Of a stretch of DNA of 64,000 nucleotides, positions 1-11,886 are shown in pieces. The translations under genes were made by a program, and so were the position numbers. The notes beneath the pieces are model-generated. The model made no database searches. It was not told where the DNA came from and saw nothing but the letters and a program-made list of their open reading frames with translations. Each line of letters opens with the position of its first letter. The first letter of the stretch is position 1. The DNA comes from Vermamoeba vermiformis (Eukaryota > Tubulinea > Echinamoebida). The stretch spans positions 496,001 through 560,000 of the forward strand of contig JBEWZL010000209.1 in assembly GCA_045837725.1 (NCBI GenBank), in the 5' to 3' direction.

Positions 1-1117
1 GCATTCACGCAGGTCTGGGAATTAATGTGGCGCACGAATTGACGCACAAATACACGAAATTAGAAAGATTAGCTGGCAAAGCATCAGTACGTAGTGAATA
101 GTGATAAAAAATCTCCTCCGATTAGGTCGCGTACTGACTTTTTGTGGATGTAGTTAGCGGCAACTTGCTACTTGCACTTTTATATCGAGCACCCTGTAGG
201 CCACCACTGGCACGTTGCTACTCCTAAAGGTATTATATGCCCCGTATTGGTCGATATGAAGTGAAGCTAACAACTTGCTGCCCAGATCCGGCTACTTCAC
301 GCTTTGGCGAATCATTTTATAAGTTCTGGCCTCGTACAGTGATCTACTCCTTCCTTAGCGCCATTAACCTCGAGAGTGAGTATATATTCACACCAATAAT
401 TATTCAAATGTGATACTAATAAGCTCAATAATTATGACAGAACAACGCCTCGCGAAGCAAAACAAACCAACGCATATTTTGTTCAATTTTGAAAATTTGA
501 TCTTTTGGTGCTTCTTGGGTCCTATTATCATTATTACTGGTTTGACTTTGATGTTTGGAAACCTGCTTCAAGTCACCGTGTTCTTCCTCATCCAGTCAGT
601 CGTTGGCTTCTCACTGCTGGAGCTCGTTAATTACATCGAACACTATGGTAATTATTCCCACTTAAAGTTAAGTTGAAAGCAGTTAAAAATTAACATTTTT
701 TTTAGGTTTGGAACGCAAAGAAGTCAAGCCAGGCATTTACGAGCCAGTCACACCTTTGCACTCGTGGAATGCACCGTTCAGAGTGACGAACTACTTCTTG
801 TTCAAATTGCAACGCCATTCTGATCACCATGCTTATCCTATTAGAAGGTAAGTCGTAAATTTTTTTCGTTGCGGATCCACAGGTTGGAGTCACTTTAGAG
901 CCCTTGACTAACGTTATATATAACTAGGTATCAAATTCTTCGATCGTTTGAGGAGTCCCCTCAAATGCCCACTGGTTATGCCGGCATGATTCTATTGGCT
1001 GTCGTGCCACCATTGTGGTTTAAAGTGATGGATCCGCTCGTCAAAGATTTTAACTCGCGTACCACAGACAAGCACGTGTTTCATACCAATGAAAACGATG
1101 CTGCTAGATTTAACTAG
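1..1117 (+). CDS. AlkB-type membrane di-iron alkane/fatty-acid hydroxylase, 5'-partial
   Basis: The window opens inside this gene; the upstream exons are missing. About five exons are visible, joined across introns beginning GTACGT or GTAAGT. The three histidine boxes of the membrane di-iron hydroxylase/desaturase superfamily are present in order: HELTHK near the start, EHPVGHH around base 187-207, and HSDHHAYP around 820-840. Sequence around them (VATPK, SRFGESFY, HSWN, LQRHSDHHAYP, MPTGYAGM) follows bacterial AlkB alkane 1-monooxygenase rather than plant or animal desaturases. The exon at about 440-645 carries hydrophobic membrane helices. Known for the family: terminal hydroxylation of alkanes or fatty acids in the ER or plasma membrane, with electrons from rubredoxin or a similar donor. 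The stop codon is TAG at 1115-1117. The substrate is not deducible from sequence. Confidence 0.85.
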
Positions 1118-1264
1118 CAGTAATGTACAGTACTATTAATAAAGTGTAAATAGTTGATTAACTTAGATTGGCAAGCGAATATCGTTTCCACGCTATTTTA
1201 TTATGTACAAAATTGTGGGTTTGTTATTGCTTGAATTCTTTTTGTATTTTAACCTATTTTTCAA

Positions 1265-3055
1265 TTACCAATCGAATTCACCATTGGCCTTTTGAAATAA
1301 GAAGTCTCTACCGTTCAAATGCATGACACCGTCGCGTAACGCTGCTTTTCGCTTACTACGCACACGTGTAACTTTTTCAAACAAACAAATAACAATGTTA
1401 TCTGTTTCAGGCTCTTTGTCTTCATCGTCGTCCAAATCCGATCCTAACTCGTCATCGTCTGAATTCAATTCTTCATCATCGCCAAGACCTTCGTCAACTA
1501 CTTTAGCTCTCTTATTTCCTTTCTACAATACCATTCATTAGTAACTATAACGAATACTACATCGAATAAAGCAATAACAGATCTCGGTAAACACGTGTAG
1601 ATCGAGCAATAAAATTCGCTTATTGTGCTACTCCTCAATAGTGAATATATGCGTACCTTAGCGGCCTTGGTACCCTCACTCCAGTTAGAGGGATTAGTAG
1701 CATGTTGTTGCAAGTTAGTGTTAATATTGTTCGACGCAACTTGGATCGGGGGCAAAATTGGTGCACCAGTAGTATTCGGCACTGAAATAGCACGACCATT
1801 GCCGAGCTGGAAGGTCTTGGTGCCACTAATAGGATTGATAAGGCCTAAATTCACAAATTCTTAGTAAAATGGTTTTTGGTCTGGATCGGATCAAGTGGCA
1901 CGTACCAGCGGCCGTGGTCATGACAATAGGATTATTAGCTGTTAACAGCTGATTGTTATTTAGTGTTCCCGGAATAGCATCAGGTGCGAGAGGTGTGTTG
2001 TTAGTGGCATTGCCAGGCGTGTTCAAGATGGATTGCAACGAGTTGGTCAACGAGCCTTGCGAGCCTGTGCTGTTCGTTCTGTTGAGCGAGGCGGCTGTGC
2101 CCGTCATTGTACCGGGAACGGGGATGTATTGCACTGGTTGGCCAGTAGGATTGGCTAATACTGGTATTCCGCCCTACGTCCAAAAAACCGGTTAAAAATT
2201 CAGATCAATGTGGCGATGTTGAGTGAACTGGATCTGCACTAAAAGTGCTTGTATTGTATGTGCATTGCTACTATCTTGTTGTGCTTACCTTGCCGTGCTC
2301 TGCTTTAATATTTGCAAATGCAGCAGTTCCTGTGGCTAGTGCTTGTTGTTGTGATTGATCTGCTCCCGCGCCCATCTGTTGTTGCTACGAAAACTCGAGT
2401 ATTAGATTTGCTGGGACTATGAGAAATACCGAAATGGAATATATGGGAAGGTTATTATCGAATATTCGCGGTCTGATTGCAAAATCTTGATCGAGCAACA
2501 TAAAGTTGATAAAAAGAAATTGTTGTTTTCGTTAAAGCGGGAGCGTTGCAGGAAATAAGCACCGAAAGACTATTTACCATTAATAGCAAGCTATTTGTGT
2601 TCGGAAGCATGAGTGAAGCTGCGTTGAACGTGTTCGGATCGGCGTAGTTCACTGCAAACTGATGGCCGAACTGTTGCTGCGCACCAACGGCAGGACTCAT
2701 AGCCAGCTTTGACTCCCATAGCTTCAATACAAAAATATTAAAGCCAGCCGTCAACACAAGCGATTTCAGAAAAGTGAAAGAAAAGTTTTTTGATTTGAAT
2801 TATTAAAACTGCCCACAAACGATGCAAAATAATACCAAAAAAATGAATTATCGAGGTACGTATTATTGAGTTGCTTTTGATAGTATCCGAACGATTATTA
2901 GAATTAATTGAAAAATTATTGCATTTTGCAAATCTTACTTGCTGCAGCTCTCTAAGTGCAGATTCTTCGTAACCAGCGTTTAAAAATTCTTGACGGACTT
3001 TATTGATAACATCGTGGATAACTGACTGATAAGTTACTTCTGTTGAATGGCTCAT
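1265..3055 (-). CDS. GTF2A1: TFIIA large (alpha/beta) subunit, TOA1/GTF2A1
   Basis: General transcription factor IIA large subunit, which stabilises TBP on the TATA box in the nucleus. The N-terminal four-helix-bundle segment is clear: VTYQSVIHDVINKVRQEFL in exon 1 (3055 to about 2942), continued in exon 2 by LWESKLAMSPAVG. The C-terminal beta-barrel half is also clear (NIVICLFEKVTRVRSKRK, DGVMHLNGRDFLFQKANGEF, ending DW). Between them is the usual Gln/Asn/Thr-rich linker, here spread over several small exons, followed by an acidic stretch (SDDDELGSDLDDDEDKEPE) that in animals lies near the taspase cleavage site. At least five introns are visible. The start is the only ATG before the conserved helix. 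Stop TAA is at 1265-1267. The 5' neighbour on the same strand is a GATA factor. Confidence 0.92.
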
Positions 3056-3474
3056 AATTTATTTTAAATCTACTATTTGAGGATCTATCAGGCAATCAAT
3101 AAGTCGTCCAAGTTGTTAAATAATAAATGCAGGTTCAGTCGCTGTTGTGGTGCCCGATCCTGCTTTTACCGTCGAATGAGGGGGTATTTGTAGTGCACAA
3201 ACGCTAATAAAAAGCGGTCCACCAGGGCTGCACGTGATACTGATCCTTTTTAGTATTGATCGCCTTTGATCTATCGAACGTCGCTACGTCGTACTTAGGT
3301 TGCCTGACCCCAATCCTAAGCCGAATAAAAGATTTAGCAGCAGAAATCGAAAAAGTAATGGCCGCAGCGAGATTTGATACGGATGACTCGAGCCTTTTCC
3401 AGCAAGTATATACAAGTTTATTATATTACATTAATAAGTTATAATACGCACATAGTCACGCTCTTAGGGCATGT

Positions 3475-5013
3475 CTACTGCGGGATACTCGATGGCAGAG
3501 GTGGCAGTGCCGGCGGATTTCCATTACTCGCAGCTTCCTCTTCGTTGCTAGCATTGATCAATCGGTTAATCGAGTTCTTTTGTCTAGCTTCTCGCTCTTT
3601 CTTGCTCTTGTTTGCGAATCGTATACCACAAGCATTGCAGAGCCTATAATCGATCGTGTCAGATCACTGCTCTTTCGCGAACTATTTCAGACCGCTATTT
3701 ATAGCAATTGTTTATACTTACGTTGCGGGTCCACAAGGCCCTCGGCGCCACTCAGGAGTCTCTGTTGTCTTGCACTTCTCGCAAATTAGGTGGGTTTTGT
3801 CGGTCTTCTTTCTTCCGCGCTTTCGCTTGTGAGGGATCTGGTCGTCAAGAGGAATATCTTGCATTCCATCCTTCATCAGCGACATCTTCATATTGAAGCT
3901 AGGCTGCTCGCCTTGTTGAAAGAGTTGCTGTTGTTGAGGAATGAAAGATTGCATCGCGTGCGCTTGAACGGAAACGCTCGTGGACGGGATGAAGCGCGGT
4001 GTAGCATTAATAACAGGCTTCGTTGTGATCGGCAAAGGTGGTAATGTAGCGGGTTGGATTGGGCGGTTTTGTTGTTGCGGTTGTTGGTTGGGGTTTGGAT
4101 TCGCAAAATTGTTCATGGGCGGCAGGACCCATTTAAACGCGCTACCGTTTCGCTCGGGCTCCCTACGATCGCAAGGTTAGAAGCACGTAATTGATTTGAA
4201 TGTTTGATTCAGGAGTTTTGATTTCATGAAAAACTGACAATCCCAAAGAAATCTCGCACAAAATGAATCACTGATGGCGTGTTTGTCCACGTTAATAGAT
4301 TAGATTCATCTCGATTAAGTCCGATGCAAAGTCAATTATTTAAAAAGTAGTAATGATCTTACTTGTCATTTGAGGTGCTAACGCTGACTGTGGTGTGGTT
4401 ACAAGAGTTGGCGGGCAGATGCGGTTCATGTTGGGTTGTGCACGTAATTGTGGAAGGAGGTTGGTTATTATTATTGTAATAGGTGAATTGAGTTTGTTGA
4501 TGTGTCAGGGAAAATGAGGGTAAAGACTGCTGTGATGGTTGGGGAAGCTTTAGATCGAGAAAAACAAGAAAATTAGTATGGATAAATTACAGTTTCGTAG
4601 GCAATGAGTTTTAAATACGAAAATTATCGCGCGTTTAGGAAAGTTACCTGAGGGGAGGGAATGGGCAAGGGCTTCGTCCTTTGTTCTTTATTTAGTTCTG
4701 AATCTTCGACTACGGATTTAATCGTGGAAATCATTTGAATGGATAGAAAAGATGCCCTCTCGAGTTCTTTATGTGTGATCGGCCTAGCCTTAGCTTCCTG
4801 AGACAGGCGGTATATTTCTGCGCAGCAATCTTGAATCTAATCCGTAACTTCGTCAGATTGCTGCTCTTTTCATGAATTTAACGCGATTATGCGATTACTC
4901 ACGGTATTCCATGTTTGATTGCCCACGTCAGGAGGTCCAAAGCCGTCTAATCGCAGAGGCGATGAAGCACCAGAGCTTGAACTAGCCTCATCTGAGGATA
5001 AGTGATGAGTCAT
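3475..5013 (-). CDS. GATA-type zinc finger transcription factor
   Basis: The single C-terminal GATA finger has the form CEKC, 18 residues, CNAC, as in plant, fungal and Dictyostelium GATA proteins. It is split by an intron: RRGPCGPA lies in the exon ending at 3721, and LCNACGIRFANKSKKE follows at about 3640. A basic stretch (KRKRGRKKTD) precedes the finger and probably is the nuclear localisation signal. The N-terminus (MTHHLSSDEASSSSGAS...) and the central exons are low-complexity, rich in Pro, Gln, Asn and Thr, with an acidic helix-like exon at about 4650-4840. Start ATG is at 5011-5013, stop TAG at 3475-3477. The intron at 4163-4362 carries a dispersed repeat described separately. Expected role: sequence-specific binding to GATA sites. 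The target genes are unknown. Confidence 0.9.
4197..4350. repeat. Dispersed intronic repeat, copy A
   Basis: About 140-150 bp nearly identical to 18666-18815. It fills most of the 200-nt intron (4163-4362) of the GATA gene. By eye there are about five substitutions and a 2-nt indel over the best-aligned 117 bp. The copy begins within about 20 nt of the 5' splice site of its host intron, as copy B does. No coding potential and no obvious terminal inverted repeats. Confidence 0.85.
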
Positions 5014-5267
5014 AAGATTAATATTTCGTTATAATTATCGATGACGTTGTAGTCATGTCTAAACATAAAATAAAATAAAGAAACAGCAAGGCACAAATTT
5101 TGTTCTGCGGGAAGGTCAATACAACCCCCTTTCACTGAACGGGAAAAAATCGCTATTTTGCGCTATATCGCCTATTGAACAACAAACCATAAATATGAAA
5201 AGCACAAATGTAATTAAATGATACATACCACACCACAACTACCACTACTAAGAAGAATCTCCCACAA

Positions 5268-5858
5268 ATGTCTAACGGATCGAGCAACGTAACATCTGTT
5301 TCGGCAATTGCAAGTCCTCAACGTGCACGTAATTTGCCCAGAAGACACTCAATTCCAAGCCATTTATTGCCTGGCTTTCAACGACCAAGAACCAACCGAC
5401 GTCGCCGTACTGTTGAAGATGAGGAACACCGAGCTCTTCGTGCAGTTTCACGACGTAGAATCACACCACGCACTGCTCACATAATGCATGAAAGCACCTT
5501 GTTAGAGAATTTGGCTGCCAATGACGCTGCTTCATTATCGGTGGCAGATGAAGCGCGAATGCAAATTGAAGCCCTTGTAACCAAGAAAATGCAATGGAAG
5601 GCACCTCGAAAGGCTTCATTCCAGTTTTGGGTAAGTCGTTTGTTAGTAAATAATATTTTAAATAATTATTTCGTATTTTATTGAAACAATACATAACAAC
5701 GACAAATTTAGGTTCCGACTGTTTCCTTTGCCAACTTGCTTTTCTCCAAATTTGCCGCTGATGATATGAAGTGGTTTGTCTCTCATGCTAGATTGCAAGG
5801 TGACCCAACTCTTGGATCCACTCGTGTTCGTGGCATTTTCACGAAGGAGAGAATGTAA
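5268..5858 (+). CDS. Small basic protein of unknown function
   Basis: Two exons (5268-5633 and about 5712-5858) give a protein of about 170 residues. I do not recognise the family. The N-terminal 70 residues are Ser/Pro/Arg-rich with several dibasic and polybasic runs (RRRRTVEDEEHRAL, SRRRITPRTAH), suggesting a nuclear or nucleic-acid-associated protein. This is followed by a helical segment (DEARMQIEALVTKKMQWK) and a compact C-terminal part (TVSFANLLFSKFAADDMKWF, then VRGIFTKERM). The intron has a normal GTAAGT donor and TTTAG acceptor and keeps the frame, which supports a real gene. It is divergently placed relative to the GATA gene, with 254 bp between starts. Confidence 0.6.
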
Positions 5859-5987
5859 ATGTCAACAAGGAATAACTTGAAACGATTTGAGCAAACAACA
5901 TGCCTTACTATTTAGAGCTCGTTGACGGAAAAGTTATTATTTTTAGAATCGCGCCTGTTGAGAATAATCAATTTCAGCGTACAAAGC

Positions 5988-6025
5988 AAAAAAAAAAAGA
6001 ATAAAAAAAAAAAAAAGAAAAAAAT
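5988..6025. repeat. A-rich low-complexity tract
   Basis: A run dominated by A (38 bp with a few G and T) in the gap between two convergent genes. A second A10 run lies at about 6076. They are most simply AT-rich 3'-flank sequence. No target duplication or coding remnant of a retroelement is visible next to them. Confidence 0.7.
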
Positions 6026-6042
6026 ACAGCCTAGAAAGTTTC

Positions 6043-6961
6043 TTAGAAAGAAGCGCCGGCCGGAAACAGGAGGGAAAAAAAAAACCACGAAATCCCCGCA
6101 AACTTAGAGGTTTTAAGCGTAGTAGGGCAATCCTGTCCCCACTCGGTGAAACAATTATGATGAGTTGTGAAGACTAACGAGTAGCGGTCTCCATCAATCT
6201 TCCAATTCTCGTGCAATATGTTCCGTGAATGGAAAAACACAACGTCGCCAGCTCCTATGCTCAGTCTAATCTTGTGCTCCCGAAAAATCAAGTCGCCACC
6301 CGTAAACGAACCAAGAGGAACTACGCAACAGTAACCCTCTGGCTCGTCTTTCTGATCGTAATGAGGAGTGGTTCCTCCTTGATTAATTACGCACATTACA
6401 AACGACTTTGTATAATATCGGGGAGCTTTAAGGGCACAATACCTCTTAAACGCACCAGACTTTTTTGTCATCGCCGAAAATCTTCCATCCACTATATCAC
6501 ATAACCTTCGCATTGATCTATTTTTCCATAATGGTGGGTACTTTGTGTCGTTGTAATATTTGATAGCTTGTTCTTGCTCTCTTGTCTTCGCTATAAAGTC
6601 GTTCGACTCACGCCAGACACCGTGATGCAGACTGTCGTCTGAAGTTATAGGTGTACAATGTAGAAGTAACGCTTTGATAGCAGCAACAATGTTGCCGTTA
6701 TCCTTGCTATCTACGCGACGCTTGTAAACCCGGGCCACTATCTGATTATATTGATTATAAATAATTACTCTAAATATTAAACTCTGTCAGTAATAATATT
6801 TAAAAATTGTATTTAACTTACTCGTCTTCATACGTCTTGTATTCTTTTAGATCGTCTTCCGTTAACTCGGGCAGACTTTTTGGATCGCTTGTGGCGAAAC
6901 CGTCGTACTTTACAGTAATCCTATCTACTTCTACATGTCTGTTATTATTGATACCGGGCAT
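6043..6961 (-). CDS. 2OG-Fe(II) dioxygenase, TET/JBP-like
   Basis: Two exons: the first encodes MPGINNNRHVEVDRITVKYD and onward to 6820 or so, the second runs from about 6760 to the stop at 6043. The intron acceptor that keeps the frame is TATTTAG followed by AGTAATTATT. The double-stranded beta-helix core is visible: iron-binding HYD (HxD) in TTPHYDQKDEPEG, the segment VVPLGSFTGGDLIF, the distal His in ILHENW, and the 2-oxoglutarate-binding Arg in DRYSLVFTTHH. This order and spacing match the fungal and kinetoplastid TET/JBP group better than prolyl hydroxylases. Known members oxidise 5-methylcytosine or thymine in DNA. Whether this protein acts on DNA is inference. The last 18 codons run into low-complexity DNA, so the true 3' end could be slightly different. 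Confidence 0.7.
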
Positions 6962-8131
6962 ATCTGTGCTATAGGGGAAGTAAAAATCAAAAACCATAAA
7001 AGTTTTGGGCTATAATTTTCTTACTACGAGGGCTTTTTCTGTAATTCCTTCACAATATAGATGCAATAGAAGCCCTATTTAAATTGTAGCCCCTAGTTCT
7101 CTTTTTGCTGGTGTTAAATAATCGTCGTGTAAATCCACGAACTAAAATTTATTTGCCTCCCTCGTGGGAGATTTCGCAAATAACCGCCTGCCAAAAAAAA
7201 CCACGTGGTAATTATTTCCTCGCCTTTTTATCGGGGTTGTATTGTTTTTTGGTTCGTGAAAACCACGACCTTCCCTTGCTGGATCCCAAAAAGGAAAATA
7301 ACCAAAGATTAGGATAGATTGGATTTACGCCAGCAATTAGTGCGTCATGAAACGGGATCGATCCTACAACATCTTAGCTTGCTGCGGCTTACTCTCGATC
7401 GAATCAGGTCAACTTGACAAACTTTGTGTTTTTGCTTGTGTCGTTGCGATTCAATAGAAAAAAAGCAACATATAATATATCAATTTTTGCAAGGGGATGC
7501 GAGGTTAGAATACTAATCCGATGTTGCAACGTGGATGTACACGCCACACTGAAAAAATTTCTAGCTTTGAGAAAGCCGGTTTTTAAGGGAATCGCAGTAA
7601 GATCTTACTATGGATAATTGATCGAGGCATCGGCGATCTTTCTGTATTATATTCTAATTTTACTGAGTCCATTATGGTCGTTTAGTTGCGCGGATTAGCG
7701 AACGATGCTGTTCAATTGCTTTTAATTTCACGTTTTTCGTTGATCTTCGCGTGCAAATGGTTCCTATTGTGGATGTAACCTAGAAAAAACATGCATAAAG
7801 AGACTGCCAAGCGTGTTTTTTTTCTCACCGAAAATCCCCGGGTGGGAAATCTAACTTTTTTTTGACCAATCAGGGGTCGTTTAGAAATGTGAAAATGCCC
7901 GATAAGACAAAAAAAGTTTTTTCCATTTATAACTTTTGTCCGATACACGCTAATCTGCACGCGATTGCGTGTTCACTGAAACTGTCTCAAGCCGATGACT
8001 GAATACACGAGCGTTCGTTTGACAAAGAAATAATGGTTGGAATCGCTAGCTGACGGGTCTTTCGAGACAAAGCGCTTTTTTTTTCTTTCAATCATAATTT
8101 TTGTCGACCTGAAAGAGTTACGAGTGTTCCA
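6962..8131. other. Intergenic gap, no gene recognised
   Basis: 1.17 kb between the divergent dioxygenase and SET/MYND genes. It holds only short, unconvincing reading frames with unbiased composition. I see no tRNA, no repeat shared with the rest of the window and no coding homology. It presumably contains both promoters. Confidence 0.6.
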
Positions 8132-11100
8132 ATGGCAGACGGCTTAGATAGATTAAATGAGCGAATATTTGGCGATACTCAAATCAAGATTCGTTATACA
8201 CCTGGTAAATATCGAAAGATCAACAAGTAAATCTTGACTATTAGCTTAATTTGCAAATCAAATCATAGGACGAGGGCGATATATTGTAACAGAGCGAGAC
8301 TTAAAAGCTGGTGAAGTTATATTAATTACAAAGCCATACACTTTAGGTAATAAATTTTTTGTAATTATTATTTCGATAGAGAAAAATTATTTATCGCCAT
8401 CTTATCGTGCTAATCATCGTTATACATACAAATAATTATTATTTCGGCTTAATTAAAATTTTTAAATCATCCTGAAGATTTTTCAACTAACGCGATCTGG
8501 ATTAGTCGTGCACGATGAATACGAGTTCTCAGTATGTCATTATTGCCAGAAATATGAAAAGGATTTTTCTCGTTATAGCACAATTTGTGAGGAGTGCAAC
8601 CACGTAAGTAGCCGTGTCAGCTGAACGTGTCGATCCGATTAAATTTCTGATTACAACCATCTAAACTCCAAACCATGACTTGATTTGTCGCGGTCTTTGA
8701 AGTTATTATTCTGGAAAACAACCACATAGTTATTATGGCCCTAAATTGCTGTTGTTTTGGATGCATCCCTAATGGATCTTCTCTCCAGGTAGCTTACTGT
8801 TCGCAGCAATGCAAAGACATGCACTACGCTGAACTACATCGCCACGAGTGCCCGTTCTTAGTGGCTTTAAATGCTTTCGAAGAGTACGAGCCTTTAATGC
8901 GCGCTAAAACAAGGCACGTAATCAACGCTTTGGTCAAGAGGAAACTTGAACGAGAAGGTACGTGCAGATGAATAATATGATAAATTAAGACCACGCGGGC
9001 AAATTAAGTGTGTTTTAGTGGCCAAAGCAACAAAAGATATGGCTTTATTGCCCGATCCTTGCTTACGCTCCGGAGAGATCCCGCTTTATTTGATTTCCGG
9101 AGGAAATTTGTCCCTAATTGATTCACCTTAAGTAATTCTAATGAATTATACTAATTAGTTAACGGCGGAGATGCCACTGCACTCACCGACGCACCGACGT
9201 TCGAAGATCTGGAGCTTTTGATTTCTCATCGACAACAGTTAAACGATTCGACGCCTGGAGTGCAAGCCATATATAGATCAGTCTATCAGTAAGTAACGGT
9301 TCCTACGCAACGATTACTTGGGGCGGGTTATTTTGGGCATCAATTTATTGATTTTTGAATCGGTTGGTCAAGAAATTCATCTTTTGCGCGTAATACAGCA
9401 TTATGGACGCATTACTCCATCAAGTTTGTAAAGATGGAGCACGAAAACGCAATTGTACTGTGATTTAGATGGTTATTCGCACGAGATCTACATGCACGAG
9501 ATAAGATTAGATTATTTTCATTGAAATTACGCGATTGGTGCCATCGTTTAAACTCATATTGCCAAAACAATGCTATGACCATACGACATATCATTAAAAA
9601 TGAAGCGGAATCCGAAACAAGCACATCCGTATTGGGATTTCACCGTCGCACTATTCTTGATACGGATTCAATTAAATCAGGATCTTTCGTATTTTGTAAC
9701 TATTTTACCTTACCAACGTATAATTTCTGAAATCGTGTATTCCGCAAGTATACAGCCCATATACCACTTGCGATCTGACACAGATTGAATTTCAATAATT
9801 TTACCGTATGCGAAACTAATCGCGGCTTATTTTATAGCGCACTATATGAAGTTATGCCGGCAGAGTACCTTCCTTTTGACGACGAGCATCTTATAGATTT
9901 GGTAAGTGTCACGGACCCATATCGGAGATAATTTAGTATTTTTGCATCGGACAATTTTGGTTATTTCGTGTTTAAAATTTCTGAAGCTGGATCCAGCGGT
10001 GTTAACTGCGCTTGCTGTTCTATCTATATCGGCCATCGCGATCGATGACTCCCCTACTTAACACTCGCTAATTCTAATTTCGTTAGATTTGTAAGATGGA
10101 CTGCAATCAGTTTGGTGTTTGGAGCCATGAAGGTCAGTAAGCAAACTATGAACCCCCCGCGTAATGAAATGCACGAGACATTATTATCGCGATACTTCAA
10201 GGCTTAAATTTAGATTTTCAGAACTTTAGAACCTTCCAAACCAAATCCAATTTACGGATGTAGCCGAAACATTTCTCATCATCTTGATAACTGCGTTTAC
10301 TAAGCCTTATTTAAATACAGACACGTTATTAGGCCTATCAGTTCATCCTTTTGCCTGTTTCTTCAACCACAGTTGTTTACCGAACTGCATCCGACACTCT
10401 GTGGGCCGAGATTTTTACTTTACGACTTTATATCCTGTGCCTAAAAACTCTGAACTCAGTATAACTTATATTGGAGGTAAGCGTTTAGATACAATCGGCA
10501 GAGTTAGCTCGGAGATTAATCGGATCTGTGTGTTTTCGAAAATCTTTCTTAGATCCCTCACCGTCATTTCGTTTTAGATCGGTTCTCACATAGAACTCTT
10601 TACACTCGCTAATTGCATTTGCCATATTAACAATTTAGTTGTTGAATTTGTGTTCAATCAGCTGGAATACGCCTTTTATAGAAACACAAAATTAGCTGAG
10701 ACCATAATTGTCGAAAGTATATCTGATAACTGTTTTTGTTATTAGCTGAAGAACCTGTCAAAAAGAGGCGCGCACAATTGAGCCACAGCTACTACTTTGA
10801 ATGCAACTGCTTCAGGTGTTGCAGAAGGAAAGGGTTTCATAAGTTCTTGCCGCAAGCTTACGATGCGTTCTTCGACTTGATCCAATGCCCTAATGGCCCT
10901 GGTCTGTTACGATTAAAAGATTTTCGCGTACTGCGCACGAAGAATAATCCAGGTAATTTTTTCGTTACAACATTTTATCAATTTTATTTTTCTTCTACAA
11001 ATCATCGTCCGTAGTCTATCGTACTGCTAGACTACAAATAATAGCATGCTATTTGAGTACTATAGTCGTACATGATAACTCATGCATTAGTCGAGTAGGA

Positions 11101-11463
11101 GTGAATAATAACGCGGATCAACCTAACAATAACAACGCAATGGACACGAGCGAGCCACAAGGAGAGACGCGCATCTGTAGTACTTGTGGCTATGAAAAAC
11201 ATTTTGAAACGCCAGTGCCCTCCGTAAGCGATTTTTGTAGTAAATGGATCCCTCCAAGCGAAGATCCGAACAACCCTGATTACGTTATGAGCGATAATAA
11301 GAAAGGAAATAATAAGAAGAATAAGAAAGCTTTACGAAAGGAGTCGAAGCAGCAAGAAAAGACAAACAAGAATAATAACGACGATGAAGATCAGGACTCG
11401 AGTTTAAAGTCAATGTTTAAGCCTAAAAAAGATGATGCTCCAATAGGCGATGAGAACGTTTAA
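8132..11463 (+). CDS. SET and MYND domain protein (SMYD-type lysine methyltransferase)
   Basis: At least nine short exons separated by unusually long introns for this window. In order: N-terminal SET part with GRGRYIVTERDLKAGEVI; the MYND zinc finger (CHYCQKYEKDF, CEEC, VAYCSQQCKDMHYAELHRHEC); a helical insert (8870-9290); the catalytic SET core with FFNHSCLPNC (10360-10390, binds S-adenosylmethionine) and ELSITYI; the post-SET cysteines FECNCFRC (10800); and a C-terminal region with a CSTCGYEKHF pair. The tail after about 11270 is Asn/Lys/Asp-rich and probably disordered. Known for the family: mono-, di- or trimethylation of lysines on histones and other proteins. Start ATG 8132 is followed by an acidic N-terminus, stop TAA ends at 11463. 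Exact splice sites in the 9.3-10.7 kb part are uncertain. Confidence 0.85.
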
Positions 11464-11490
11464 ACTAAATAATGTTAAATATCCATCGAG

Positions 11491-11688
11491 TTATTGTTGT
11501 TTTTGTTTGAGATCTCTTTTGCACGTTAAACTTTTTCGATCGGCTAAGAAAAGTTCGTGACGTGCATTTTCCTCCCACAACAAGTTTGTATCGCTCAGTA
11601 ACATAAAAACGCGAGGACTCAACTCTAGGGATTCATACTTACCAGACAGTAGAGATGTGATCAACAAGGCAATCTCTAGGTCGATCAT
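11491..11688 (-). CDS. Short open frame, 65 codons, doubtful
   Basis: A minus-strand frame between the convergent SMYD and sideroflexin genes (MIDLEIALLITSLLSGKYES at its start; Lys/Gln-rich end). It contains a possible splice donor (GGTAAGTATG) but no partner exon that I can identify. No recognised homology. It may be 3' untranslated sequence of sideroflexin. I list it only because the gap is otherwise empty. Confidence 0.2.
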   Translation of the reverse strand: MIDLEIALLITSLLSGKYESLELSPRVFMLLSDTNLLWEENARHELFLADRKSLTCKRDLKQKQQ

Positions 11689-11886
11689 TGCGCTCCGGAT
11701 GCACTAGGAGTGCGAGATCGGTTGGGCTTCAGGTTACTGAGGTTCCCTGTTATAATTTTTTATCGTGCAGATGCTGCGCTAAGCGCGCTTCTGCGCATCC
11801 AAATACAAAAAAAAATTAAAAGGTTTTGTGGGAGGGAAGATCGGGACAAACAAATCGTTTTAGATGTTAAGTGTTGAATATTTATA

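Noticed and set aside
5988-6100. A-rich tract as the poly(A) tail of a retroelement
   Set aside because: No coding remnant, no target duplication, and the tract lies between convergent gene ends where AT-rich sequence is normal.
6962-8131. Several 60-80 codon frames in the dioxygenase/SMYD gap
   Set aside because: No homology, unbiased composition, no matching exon partners.
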